Assembly: GCF_012974865.1 (NCBI RefSeq)
Contig: NZ_CP043633.1
Coordinates: forward strand, 1,550,001-1,614,000
Length of the DNA: 64,000 nt
Reading direction: 5' to 3'
Source: Nonlabens sp. Ci31
GTDB taxonomy: Bacteria > Bacteroidota > Bacteroidia > Flavobacteriales > Flavobacteriaceae
Positions 36,473 to 45,571 of the stretch are shown here, piece after piece. Every line of letters begins with the position of its first letter. Position 1 is the first letter of the stretch. Made by a program: the position numbers and the translations under genes. The notes under the pieces are model-generated. The model searched no databases and was not told the origin of the DNA. It saw only the letters and a list, made by a program, of their open reading frames with translations.

Positions 36473-37930
36473 ATGCAAAAACCTAAGTTAGGTTTCTGGG
36501 ATATTTGGAACATGAGTTTCGGATTTCTCGGTATTCAGTTTGGTTTTGCCCTTCAAGGCTCTACCATGTCACGTATTTTTGAAACATTAGGAGCAGAGGA
36601 GTCTGAAATTCCATTATTATGGATTGCCGCGCCACTTGCTGGTCTTATCGTACAACCCATTATAGGTTACCTCAGTGACAATACTTGGCACAAAAGATTA
36701 GGACGTCGCCGTCCTTTCTTTCTTATAGGAGCTATTTTGAGTTCTATCGCCTTGCTATTTATGCCCTATTCTTCAGAAGTATGGATGGCTGCGGGCTTAC
36801 TACTCGTCCTAGATGCCTCCATTAACATCTCTATGGAGCCTTTTAGAGCGCTTGTTGCAGATAAACTGCCAGAATCACAACGCAGTTACGGGTTTGTAGT
36901 ACAAACCTTAATCATAGGTGTGGGGACATGGGTAGCCAGCAACTTACCTAAATGGGTCAACAATACATTAGAAATTTCAAATGAAGCTGCTCCTGGAGTC
37001 GTTCCAGATTCTGTGAAAGTAGCTTTTGGGGTGGGCGCTTTTGTTTTTATTACTTCCATTCTCGTAACCATATTTACTACAAAAGAATATACTCCTGAAG
37101 AAATGGCTGCGTTTGATGATGCCGGGGAGCCAGAAGAGAAAAAAGGAATGCTCGCTACCATATTAGGGACCTATGCCTTAATGCCTTTAATCATGAAAAA
37201 ATTAGGAGTGGTACAATTCTTCTCCTGGTTTGCATTCTTTGCGATGTGGACACTGGCAAATCCTGCGCTTACCAGTCATATATACAATGCCTCTAAACCA
37301 GATGTCATGGAGTTTGCTCAATTAACAACTAATGAAGATGGGGAAGAAGAGGCTGTTAGGTCTTCAGAAAATGAAATCGTATTTTTAAGTGAAACATCAA
37401 AAACAGCATACAAAAGCTTAGATAAAGCTTATAATGAAGCTAGTGATGATGTGGGTTCTAAAATGGGTATCTACGGATTAACCTCCATGATTTTTGCGTT
37501 ACTTCTTACGTTCTATACCGCTTACAAGTCCATCAACAGAAAATACATTCACATGGGAAGTTTGCTCGCAGGAGCTCTCGGTTTCTTGTATATGTTTTAC
37601 AGTCCAGGGGCCCCAGATAACCTCTACATATCATTTGGGCTCATCGGTATTGCGTGGGGTAGTATTTTATCCATGCCTTATGCCATGCTTTCCAGCTCTG
37701 TTGAATCCTCTAAAATGGGATTAATGATGGGGGTCTTTAATATGTTTATTGTCATCCCACAAATAATAGCCGCTGTAGGAGGGGTAGTTTTATTGCATAA
37801 TTTAATTGGAGAAGAATCTATTCATGCGATGACTATTGCTGGAGTATTCTTAATTATTGCAGCATTCTCTAATTTACTAATTACAAATAAAAAGGCGATT
37901 ACTTATCAGCCTGCTATTACAAACGATTAA
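36473..37930 (+). CDS. MFS maltose/maltodextrin transporter (SLC45/GPH-like)
   Basis: A 485-aa inner-membrane carrier with about 12 TM helices and a long insert near residues 265-325. The opening (KPKLGFWDIWNMSFGFLGIQ) and the motif-A equivalent GYLSDNTWHKRLGRRRPF are typical of the sugar symporters found in Bacteroidota and Xanthomonas maltose clusters. It likely brings maltose or short maltodextrins from periplasm to cytoplasm with protons. The gene ends directly at the pgmB ATG with no gap, showing tight coupling with downstream maltose phosphorolysis. Confidence 0.9.
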   Translation: MQKPKLGFWDIWNMSFGFLGIQFGFALQGSTMSRIFETLGAEESEIPLLWIAAPLAGLIVQPIIGYLSDNTWHKRLGRRRPFFLIGAILSSIALLFMPYSSEVWMAAGLLLVLDASINISMEPFRALVADKLPESQRSYGFVVQTLIIGVGTWVASNLPKWVNNTLEISNEAAPGVVPDSVKVAFGVGAFVFITSILVTIFTTKEYTPEEMAAFDDAGEPEEKKGMLATILGTYALMPLIMKKLGVVQFFSWFAFFAMWTLANPALTSHIYNASKPDVMEFAQLTTNEDGEEEAVRSSENEIVFLSETSKTAYKSLDKAYNEASDDVGSKMGIYGLTSMIFALLLTFYTAYKSINRKYIHMGSLLAGALGFLYMFYSPGAPDNLYISFGLIGIAWGSILSMPYAMLSSSVESSKMGLMMGVFNMFIVIPQIIAAVGGVVLLHNLIGEESIHAMTIAGVFLIIAAFSNLLITNKKAITYQPAITND

Positions 37931-38593
37931 ATGGTTAAAAAAGCATTCATATTTGATTTAGATGGCGTTATAGTGGATACAGCAAAGTTCCATTTTATAG
38001 CTTGGCAGCGATTAGCGGCGTCTTTAGACATCAATTTTACAGAAGAAGAAAACGAACAACTGAAAGGAGTTTCTAGGGTGAATTCACTTAAGAAAATCTT
38101 AGAATGGGGAAAGAAAGAAATCTCTCCAGAAGTCTTTCAACAAAAAATGGATCAAAAGAACGAAGAGTATCTCGATCTTATAAAAAGCCTAAGCACAAAA
38201 GACATTATGCCAGGAGTGCACGACTTCCTTTTAAACTTAAAAAAGCAAGAGCTACCTATTGCATTAGGAAGTGCGAGTAAAAATGCACGGCCTATTTTAC
38301 AAAAATTAGGAATACTAGACCTGTTTGAAGTTATTGTAGATGGAACTGACGTTACTAAAGCAAAACCAGATCCAGAAGTATTCCTTAGCGCTTGCCAGCA
38401 ATTAAATTATACGGCTCAAGACAGTATCGTCTTTGAAGACAGTGTTGCAGGAGTGCAAGCTGCAAACACCGCTGGAATGATTTCCATAGGATTGGGAGAA
38501 GAAAACATATTGCATGAGGCAGATGAGGTTTTTACACACTTTACAGATATGCCCCAGGATTATATCAACACATTACTAAGTCAAAAGAAATGA
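37931..38593 (+). CDS. pgmB: Beta-phosphoglucomutase
   Basis: A 220-aa HAD-superfamily enzyme. Motif I is DLDGVIVDTAKFHFIAW (nucleophile Asp, acid/base Asp, cap His). Motif II is in GSASKNA, motif III Lys in VTKAKPDPEVFL, motif IV in VFEDSVAGVQAA. It converts beta-glucose-1-phosphate, the product of the neighbouring GH65 phosphorylase, to glucose-6-phosphate. The ATG follows the permease stop directly, and the stop overlaps the GH65 start by 4 bp. Confidence 0.95.
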   Translation: MVKKAFIFDLDGVIVDTAKFHFIAWQRLAASLDINFTEEENEQLKGVSRVNSLKKILEWGKKEISPEVFQQKMDQKNEEYLDLIKSLSTKDIMPGVHDFLLNLKKQELPIALGSASKNARPILQKLGILDLFEVIVDGTDVTKAKPDPEVFLSACQQLNYTAQDSIVFEDSVAGVQAANTAGMISIGLGEENILHEADEVFTHFTDMPQDYINTLLSQKK

Positions 38594-40893
38594 ATCAAGA
38601 ATATATCATACCAAACGCCTGGTCTATCATTGAAGAAGGGTGGAAGCCGTCTCAAGTAGAATCTAGCGAAAGCCTTTTTTCCATCGGTAACGGTGCTATG
38701 GGGCAACGAGCAAATTTTGAAGAAAAATATTCAGGAGATACCTTTCAAGGAAGTTACCTAGCAGGAGTTTATTATCCAGATAAAACGAGAGTAGGATGGT
38801 GGAAAAATGGCTATCCAGAATACTTTGCAAAAGTTTTAAACGCTCCTAACTTTATAGGAATAGATGTCTTTGTAGATGGAGAAGAGTTGGACCTTGCGAC
38901 AGCTCAAGAAGTGAGTGATTACCGTCGGGAACTGAATATGAAAGAAGGCTGGTACGAGCGTTCTTTTGTCGCTCATTTTTCTGATGATAAAGCGATTAAA
39001 GTAGTTGCGCGCAGGTTTATGAGTCTAGAAATAGATGAGCTTGCAGTGATGAACTACAAAGTAACAGCAGTAAAAGGAGATGTAAGAATTTCTTTTCAGC
39101 CGTATATTGATGCAGGAATTACTAATGAAGACACTAACTGGGATGATAAGTTCTGGGAAGTAGAAGAACTGGTTTCTGAAGACCATCAAGGTCTGGTACG
39201 CAGCCGAACTAATAAAACCAACTTTTATGTAGCAACTTACATGCAATCAGAGCTGATTAAAAATGGCGAGCATGTGCAATATGCTGCGCATTTTGATCAG
39301 AATAATACCCTGATCAGACATAAAGCTGTTTGCGATATCGCTCAAGGCGAAAGCGTCACGCTTATCAAGTATGCCGGTTATGTTTCTAGTTTAAATCATG
39401 AACATTGGGACTTGTTTACGGCTGCAAAAGCTGTTTTACATAAAGCGACAGCATTAGGTTATAAAAGTTTGCTTAAATTGCAGGCAGATTCATGGGCGCA
39501 AATTTGGGCCATGGCAGATATAACCATAGACGGTGATCTCAAAGCACAGCAAGGGATTCGTTTTAATATCTTCCAATTGAACCAAACTTATTCAGGTAAG
39601 GATTCTCGTCTTAACATAGGTCCTAAAGGATTTACTGGAGAGAAATATGGAGGTTCTACCTATTGGGATACAGAGGCTTATTGTATTCCTTTCTACATGG
39701 CTACCAAAGATCAACAGGTAGCACGTAATTTATTGAGATATAGATATGAGCAGCTAGACAAGGCCGTTGAAAATGCTAAGAAATTAGGGTTTTCTTCTGG
39801 AGCTGCTCTATATCCAATGGTTACTATGAACGGGGAAGAATCTCACAACGAGTGGGAAATTACCTTTGAAGAAATACACCGCAATGGGGCGATGGTTTAT
39901 GCCATTTACAATTACATCAGGTATACTGGAGATGACAGTTACGTTCCAGAAATGGGACTTGAAGTAATGATCGCTATTGCAAAATTTTGGCACCAACGGG
40001 CTACTTATTCCCAGCGAGCTAAGAAGTACATGATCCTAGGCGTTACTGGACCTAATGAATATGAAAACAATGTCAACAACAACTGGTATACCAATTACTT
40101 AGCAAAATGGTGTATTGAGTATGCAGTAGAAAATATCCATAAAGTAAAAGACGCACACCCATCTGATTACGAGCGCATCATGGCCAAAACCAAACTGACA
40201 GATCACGAGATCTCAGCATGGATGGATGTGGCAGCAAATATGTACATGCCCTTCGATGAAGAATTAGGAATCTACTTACAACAAGATGGATTTTTAGATA
40301 AAGAAATCATTCCTGTAGAGGAGCTGTCTAAAGAAAACAGGCCTATCAACCAGAAATGGTCTTGGGATCGTATTTTAAGAAGCTGTTATATAAAACAAGC
40401 TGATGTGCTGCAATGCTTTTACTTCTTTGAAGATCACTTTACCAAAGAACAACTCGCAAAGCACTTTGACTTTTATGAACCCTTAACCGTTCATGAAAGC
40501 TCGCTTTCTCCTTGTGTTCACAGTATACAAGCAGCAAAGTTAGATCGTATGGATCAGGCTTATAAGCTTTATGTGAGAACCGCTCGTCTCGATCTTGATG
40601 ACTATAATCAAGAAGTAGAAGAAGGTTGTCATATTACCAGTATGGCAGGAACATGGATGAGTATTGTAGAAGGTTTTGGAGGTCTTCAAATCATTGATGA
40701 CAAACCTAGTTTTACGACCAAACTTCCTCAACAATGGAGCGGTTTCAGTTTTAAAATCAACTTTAGACATCAGATTATAGAAGTGCAGGTCACGACCTCT
40801 GGAACTAAAGTAAGTCTAGAAGGAAAGCACGATCAAGATATTATTCTCAATGGTGAGCACATCACTTTGGAGCCACAATTTGTAAATGCTTAA
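38590..40893 (+). CDS. GH65 maltose phosphorylase
   Basis: A 767-aa cytoplasmic inverting phosphorylase. N-terminal beta-sandwich (residues ~1-270), then the (alpha/alpha)6 barrel with YGGSTYWDTEAYCIPFYM, the catalytic Glu in VTGPNEYENNVNNNWYTN (~residue 486), and the phosphate-binding loop HESSLSPCVHSI (~residue 636). It splits maltose with phosphate into glucose and beta-glucose-1-phosphate. Trehalose or kojibiose phosphorylase are possible relatives, but the maltodextrin context and adjacent pgmB favour maltose. It overlaps pgmB by 4 bp. Confidence 0.93.
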   Translation: MNQEYIIPNAWSIIEEGWKPSQVESSESLFSIGNGAMGQRANFEEKYSGDTFQGSYLAGVYYPDKTRVGWWKNGYPEYFAKVLNAPNFIGIDVFVDGEELDLATAQEVSDYRRELNMKEGWYERSFVAHFSDDKAIKVVARRFMSLEIDELAVMNYKVTAVKGDVRISFQPYIDAGITNEDTNWDDKFWEVEELVSEDHQGLVRSRTNKTNFYVATYMQSELIKNGEHVQYAAHFDQNNTLIRHKAVCDIAQGESVTLIKYAGYVSSLNHEHWDLFTAAKAVLHKATALGYKSLLKLQADSWAQIWAMADITIDGDLKAQQGIRFNIFQLNQTYSGKDSRLNIGPKGFTGEKYGGSTYWDTEAYCIPFYMATKDQQVARNLLRYRYEQLDKAVENAKKLGFSSGAALYPMVTMNGEESHNEWEITFEEIHRNGAMVYAIYNYIRYTGDDSYVPEMGLEVMIAIAKFWHQRATYSQRAKKYMILGVTGPNEYENNVNNNWYTNYLAKWCIEYAVENIHKVKDAHPSDYERIMAKTKLTDHEISAWMDVAANMYMPFDEELGIYLQQDGFLDKEIIPVEELSKENRPINQKWSWDRILRSCYIKQADVLQCFYFFEDHFTKEQLAKHFDFYEPLTVHESSLSPCVHSIQAAKLDRMDQAYKLYVRTARLDLDDYNQEVEEGCHITSMAGTWMSIVEGFGGLQIIDDKPSFTTKLPQQWSGFSFKINFRHQIIEVQVTTSGTKVSLEGKHDQDIILNGEHITLEPQFVNA

Positions 40894-40896
40894 CCT

Positions 40897-42846
40897 ATGA
40901 ATAGATTAGCCATTTTATTAAGTAGTGTTGTGTATCTCGCTTGTTCTTTTAATTTCGCTTTCGCGAAAGCGGACTTAAAAAACAGTTTATACCTCACTTG
41001 TTGCGGTACGAAAGCGGTACAAGCACCATCTATCGAGAGAGTAGAACCTCCTTTCTGGTGGACTGATATGGAACATTCTCAAGTGGAGGTGCTGTTATAT
41101 GGAGAAAATATAGCCAATTACTCTGCTCCAATTGATAGTGATTTACCAATAGTAAAAGTTCGTAAAACAGAGAATCCCAATTATCTGTTTTTGACTTTAG
41201 ACACTGCAAATGCCATTTCGGGTGATTATAAGATTCTTTTAAACGTTTACGATACCTATAATGTAATTGACTTTACCTTAAAGGAAAGAGAGTTTAATTC
41301 TAGATCAAGAAAAGGCTTCGATTCCAGTGACGCTATTTACCTAATCATGCCCGACCGATTTGCAAATGGGGACCCTTCTAACGATAGTACGGATGATACC
41401 CTAGAAAAAGTAAATCGAGAATTAAAAGGTGGTCGCCATGGAGGCGATATTCAAGGGATTATGGATCACTTAGATTATATCAATGAGTTAGGAGCTACTG
41501 CCATCTGGAGTACGCCTTTATTAGAAGATAATGATGAGCGTTATTCGTATCATGGTTATGCTCAAAGTGATTTGTATAAAATAGACCCAAGATACGGGAC
41601 AAACGCCGATTATAAACGACTGGGCGATGAGTTGCATAAAAGAGATATGAAATTGGTCATGGATTATGTGACCAACCATTGGGGCGCAACGCACTGGATG
41701 ATGCAGGATTTACCTACGCAAACCTGGATCCATCAATTTGATGATCATAAAGGAGAAGATTTTCCTGTTGCTGGATATGCCAACTCCTCTTACCGACAGA
41801 CCACACAAATGGATCCTAATGTCAGTAAAAGAGATGCTATTTATGCAGAGAAAGGTTGGTTTGTCAGTTCCATGCCAGACATCAATCAAAGTGATCCATT
41901 AGTTTTAAATTATTTGATTCAAAATACCATTTGGTGGATAGAATATGCTGGATTAGACGGGTTGCGCGTAGATACCTATTCCTATAATGAAAAGGAAGGC
42001 ATTGCAAAATGGACCAAAGCCATCATGGAGGAGTACCCTAACTTTAATATAGTAGGGGAAACTTGGTTACACGATCAAGCGCAAATTGCTTACTGGCAAA
42101 AAGATTCTAAAATCGCTGCCCTTCAGGATTACAATACACACTTGCCCAGCGTGATGGATTTTACTTTACACGATGCGATCACAAGTGCATTTAATGAAAA
42201 TGATCAAGGTTGGGACAAAGGAATGGTAAAAGTCTATGAGAATTTTGTCAATGACTTTTTATATCCGGATATTGATAATATCTTGGTTTTTGCAGGAAAT
42301 CACGATACCAATCGCATCAACGGCAACGGATTGTACAACGGCGATCTAGCCAAATACAAACTGGCTATGACTTTAGTGTTAACCACTAGAGGGATTCCGC
42401 AATTGTATTATGGTGATGAAATAGGAATGGGTGGTAACCGAGATACCGATGGTGACGGTGACATCAGAAGAGATTTTCCTGGAGGATGGAAAGGCGATGA
42501 GGGGAATGCTTTTAAAGAACCTACTCTAGAGCAAAAAGCCTTTCAAGAATTCACTAAGAAACTGCTGAATTATAGAAAGAATAAAGAAGTGATCCATAAT
42601 GGGAAATTACTTCAATACGTCCCTGAGAATAATTGTTATGTCTATTTTAGAGAAAATGGTGTCGATAGTGTGATGGTGATCATCAATAACAATCCAGAAG
42701 AAGTAACTTTAGACATTTCTAGATTCAAAGAAGGAATTTATACCGCAAAAGAAGGAACTAATATCTTGACAGATAAAAAAGTGAAACTGACTGCTGATTT
42801 AAAAGTCGCTGGTAAAACAAGCATGGTGATGGAATATAGTTTTTAG
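40897..42846 (+). CDS. susA: Periplasmic GH13 neopullulanase/cyclomaltodextrinase (SusA-like)
   Basis: A 649-aa protein. Signal peptide of ~25 residues ending in NFAFAKA, encoded partly by palindrome copy 9. The N-terminal cyclomaltodextrinase-type domain (IERVEPPFWWTDM) is followed by the GH13 barrel: MDYVTNHWG (region I), nucleophile in GLRVDTYSY, acid/base Glu in NIVGETWLH, and FAGNHDTNR (region IV), then a C-terminal beta domain. It should cut imported maltodextrins to maltose in the periplasm. The gene starts 3 bp after GH65. The mature N-terminus contains an unusual Cys pair (YLTCCGTK). Confidence 0.92.
   Translation: MNRLAILLSSVVYLACSFNFAFAKADLKNSLYLTCCGTKAVQAPSIERVEPPFWWTDMEHSQVEVLLYGENIANYSAPIDSDLPIVKVRKTENPNYLFLTLDTANAISGDYKILLNVYDTYNVIDFTLKEREFNSRSRKGFDSSDAIYLIMPDRFANGDPSNDSTDDTLEKVNRELKGGRHGGDIQGIMDHLDYINELGATAIWSTPLLEDNDERYSYHGYAQSDLYKIDPRYGTNADYKRLGDELHKRDMKLVMDYVTNHWGATHWMMQDLPTQTWIHQFDDHKGEDFPVAGYANSSYRQTTQMDPNVSKRDAIYAEKGWFVSSMPDINQSDPLVLNYLIQNTIWWIEYAGLDGLRVDTYSYNEKEGIAKWTKAIMEEYPNFNIVGETWLHDQAQIAYWQKDSKIAALQDYNTHLPSVMDFTLHDAITSAFNENDQGWDKGMVKVYENFVNDFLYPDIDNILVFAGNHDTNRINGNGLYNGDLAKYKLAMTLVLTTRGIPQLYYGDEIGMGGNRDTDGDGDIRRDFPGGWKGDEGNAFKEPTLEQKAFQEFTKKLLNYRKNKEVIHNGKLLQYVPENNCYVYFRENGVDSVMVIINNNPEEVTLDISRFKEGIYTAKEGTNILTDKKVKLTADLKVAGKTSMVMEYSF
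40956..40971. repeat. Palindrome copy 9, in the susA-like signal peptide
   Basis: CGCTTTCGCGAAAGCG encodes AFAKA at the signal-peptide end, as in the secreted amylase. Confidence 0.95.
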
Positions 42847-43146
42847 CACTGCAAACACCTAACTCTTATCTTTCCTTATGGAAAGACGGTAGTTGGTGTG
42901 TTAGATAAACTAACGACCATAGCTAGAAATGAAGGTTTCCCTTACTTGCACCCGACGAGAACAGCAAGAGAAATGCATAATGTACGCAGGATAATAGTGC
43001 TTGCGCAAGAGTAAAAACCTAACAAGGTTGAACTATAAAGAAAGTGCTCATAGTTAAGATTTTCCCTTGAGGTAAATGCCGATAGGCAAAGGCTGTTAGC
43101 AAACGAGTAAAAAAACCTTTTTATCAAAAAAGAAACAAATTATTAA
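42847..43146. other. 300-bp intercistronic spacer with a long imperfect hairpin
   Basis: Unusually long gap within an otherwise tight gene train. CACCTAACTCTTATCTTTCC (42856-42875) pairs imperfectly with GGAAAGACGGTAGTTGGTG (42880-42898). No T-tract. No gene or clear promoter was seen in the rest. Confidence 0.5.
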
Positions 43147-45504
43147 ATGAAAAAACTAATTGTCCTATTTGCAGCTTTGCTCCTACTTAGCTGCGGTACA
43201 AAAGAAGAAAACACACTCGATAGAAGAGCTAGTGTGATCGAGGTGATGACGACTCCGGTTTATGAATCTTCTCAAGGAAACACAGCTGTTCTATATGCCG
43301 ATTATCTAGGAATAAAAAAGGCAGATAGTGTCACTTTAGGTTACGGAATTACGCAGCGGGAATCTGTTCCTATAGACAGCGTTTATACTTTTAAGATGGA
43401 AGAAGACGCTCCATTTATTTCCCATATCACTTTATGGACAGAAGGGATCAGAAACGATGTTCCTGTTTTTAAAAGCAACAGTAAGATCATTGAAATCCCT
43501 TATAATGGGAATTTTAAAAATGTTACCATAAAAGGAGAGTTTACCAATTGGGCGAGTAAAGAATTAGAGTATAACGGAGAAGAGTTAGTTTACAAAGCAA
43601 GGGTGCCACAAGGCAAGTTTCAATACCTTTTCTTAGAAGGTGGAAATGAAGAAACACTAACAGGAAATGAACCCGGTGTTATTAGCAATGGAATGGGAGG
43701 TTTTAATCGGTTGTTAGACAACAGTCGCCTGGCAGATCCAGCTCAACTTTTTTACGGAGAAATCATAGATCAAGGTTTTACTTTTAAAGCTTCTGGAGGG
43801 CTAGATAATGTGGTGGCACTTTATGAAAACCAGCTTATAGAAGCGGTGAAGACCAAAAACCAAAACACCTACACGGTCAATTTGCCTGAAAAAGATTTCT
43901 CAAAGCGTATTTCAAAAACACAATTGGTACGAGTTTATGCCAGCGATGCAAATGGACGTACCAACGACTTGTTGATTCCGGTTCAAAATAGACAAGTTGT
44001 AAAAGATCCTAGTCAATTAGCTCGTAGTGATTTCCATACGCAAATATTGTATTTTATGATGGTAGATCGTTTCCTTGACGGAGATAGAGCCAATACAAAG
44101 CCAGTGCCAGATCCAGAGGTTTTGCCTAAAGCTAACTATATGGGTGGTGATCTGGCTGGCATTTTGGCAAAGATCAAAGAGGGTTATTTTGAAGACTTGG
44201 GAATCAATACTGTTTGGTTATCGCCTATTACTCAAAATCCAGAGGGCGCTTATGGATTGTGGCCAGAGCCGCGCACAAAGTTTAGCGGTTATCATGGCTA
44301 CTGGCCTATTTCTAATACAAAGGTTGATGATAGATTTGGAGATGAAAAGATCCTAAAAGAAATCATCAAAGAAGCGCACAAACGCGATATGAATGTCATT
44401 CTAGATTATGTGGCAAATCATGTACATGAAGAACATCCTTTATATAAACAACACCCAGAATGGGCGACTAATTTATATCTAGAAGACGGAAGCTTAAACA
44501 CAGAGCGCTGGGACGACCATCGTTTGACAACTTGGTTTGATACTTTTATGCCTACCCTGGATTTTTCAAAACCAGAAGTGGTAGAAAAAATGACAGATTC
44601 TGCTTTATATTGGGTAACTGAATATAAGCTGGACGGTTTCCGTCATGATGCGACCAAACATGTTCCGGAAATTTACTGGAGAACACTAACTCAAAAAGTA
44701 CGTAAAAATACCGACAGACCCATTTATCAAATAGGGGAAACCTACGGCTCTTACGATTTGATAAGAAGCTATGTAAGCACGGGAATGCTGGATGCCCAAT
44801 TTGACTTCAACCAGTATGATGCTGCGGTGAGTGCTTTTGCTACAAAAGATGGGAACTATGCAAATCTTACAGAGACGCTTCAAAAAGGATTGGAATATTA
44901 CGGTCACCATCACTTAATGGGGAATATTTCTGGAAATCAAGACCGAGCAAGGTTTATAAGCTATGCGAGTGGTGATGTAAAGTTTGATGAAGATGCTAAA
45001 AAAGCGGGCTGGACTCGTGAAATAATGATGAGCGATTCTACCGCTTTTGATCGATTGGGAATGTTGCAAGCTTTTAATATGACTATGCCAGGTGTGCCGG
45101 TTATTTATTATGGCGACGAGTACGGTTCTATAGGAGCAAACGACCCTGATAATCGCAAGATGATGAAGTTTAACGGCCTTTCAGATCGGGAGAAGAACCT
45201 GCGTCAACTGGTGCAGGAATTGGTGCATTTGAGACGCAATTCCATGTCTTTACTTTATGGAACTACACAAGTGATGGCAGAGAATAATGGGTTGCTGGTG
45301 ATCAAGCGCAGCTATTTTGGAGAAGAAACGACCATTTTCTTTAATGAAAATGCCATTAGTATGAATATAGCGGGAAATGATGCACGCTTTCGCGAAAGCG
45401 GAACCGCAATAAACGCCATAGAAACAGATAAAAACTTCCAGATAAAACCTGGTAACTTTATGATTTTACAGATCAAAAGTAAAAAAAGCAATACGCCAAA
45501 TTAA
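43147..45504 (+). CDS. GH13 alpha-amylase-family lipoprotein (large)
   Basis: A 785-aa lipoprotein with lipobox LLLLSC then GTKEEN. An E-set/CBM48-like domain near residues 115-160 (VTIKGEFTNWASKEL) precedes the GH13 barrel: LDYVANHVHEEH, nucleophile Asp in DGFRHDATKHV, acid/base Glu in YQIGETYGSY. Region IV reads NISGNQDRARF, so the usual His of N-H-D is Gln. A palindrome copy (45385-45400) is read RFRES in the C-terminal beta domain. It is probably anchored in the periplasm or outer membrane and acts on maltodextrins; linkage specificity is unknown. Confidence 0.9.
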   Translation: MKKLIVLFAALLLLSCGTKEENTLDRRASVIEVMTTPVYESSQGNTAVLYADYLGIKKADSVTLGYGITQRESVPIDSVYTFKMEEDAPFISHITLWTEGIRNDVPVFKSNSKIIEIPYNGNFKNVTIKGEFTNWASKELEYNGEELVYKARVPQGKFQYLFLEGGNEETLTGNEPGVISNGMGGFNRLLDNSRLADPAQLFYGEIIDQGFTFKASGGLDNVVALYENQLIEAVKTKNQNTYTVNLPEKDFSKRISKTQLVRVYASDANGRTNDLLIPVQNRQVVKDPSQLARSDFHTQILYFMMVDRFLDGDRANTKPVPDPEVLPKANYMGGDLAGILAKIKEGYFEDLGINTVWLSPITQNPEGAYGLWPEPRTKFSGYHGYWPISNTKVDDRFGDEKILKEIIKEAHKRDMNVILDYVANHVHEEHPLYKQHPEWATNLYLEDGSLNTERWDDHRLTTWFDTFMPTLDFSKPEVVEKMTDSALYWVTEYKLDGFRHDATKHVPEIYWRTLTQKVRKNTDRPIYQIGETYGSYDLIRSYVSTGMLDAQFDFNQYDAAVSAFATKDGNYANLTETLQKGLEYYGHHHLMGNISGNQDRARFISYASGDVKFDEDAKKAGWTREIMMSDSTAFDRLGMLQAFNMTMPGVPVIYYGDEYGSIGANDPDNRKMMKFNGLSDREKNLRQLVQELVHLRRNSMSLLYGTTQVMAENNGLLVIKRSYFGEETTIFFNENAISMNIAGNDARFRESGTAINAIETDKNFQIKPGNFMILQIKSKKSNTPN
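45385..45400. repeat. Palindrome copy 10, in the GH13 lipoprotein gene
   Basis: Read in the third possible frame as RFRES. Confidence 0.95.
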
Positions 45505-45571
45505 TTAACCAGTACATTTGATTCTGACTTGAAGATCAGAAGCAATTATAGACCAAATAAAAAATAAAAGA

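Noticed and set aside
39332..39358. Partial palindrome-like GGCGAAAGCG in the GH65 gene
   Set aside because: It lacks the CTTTC half, so it is not a copy of the iterated palindrome.
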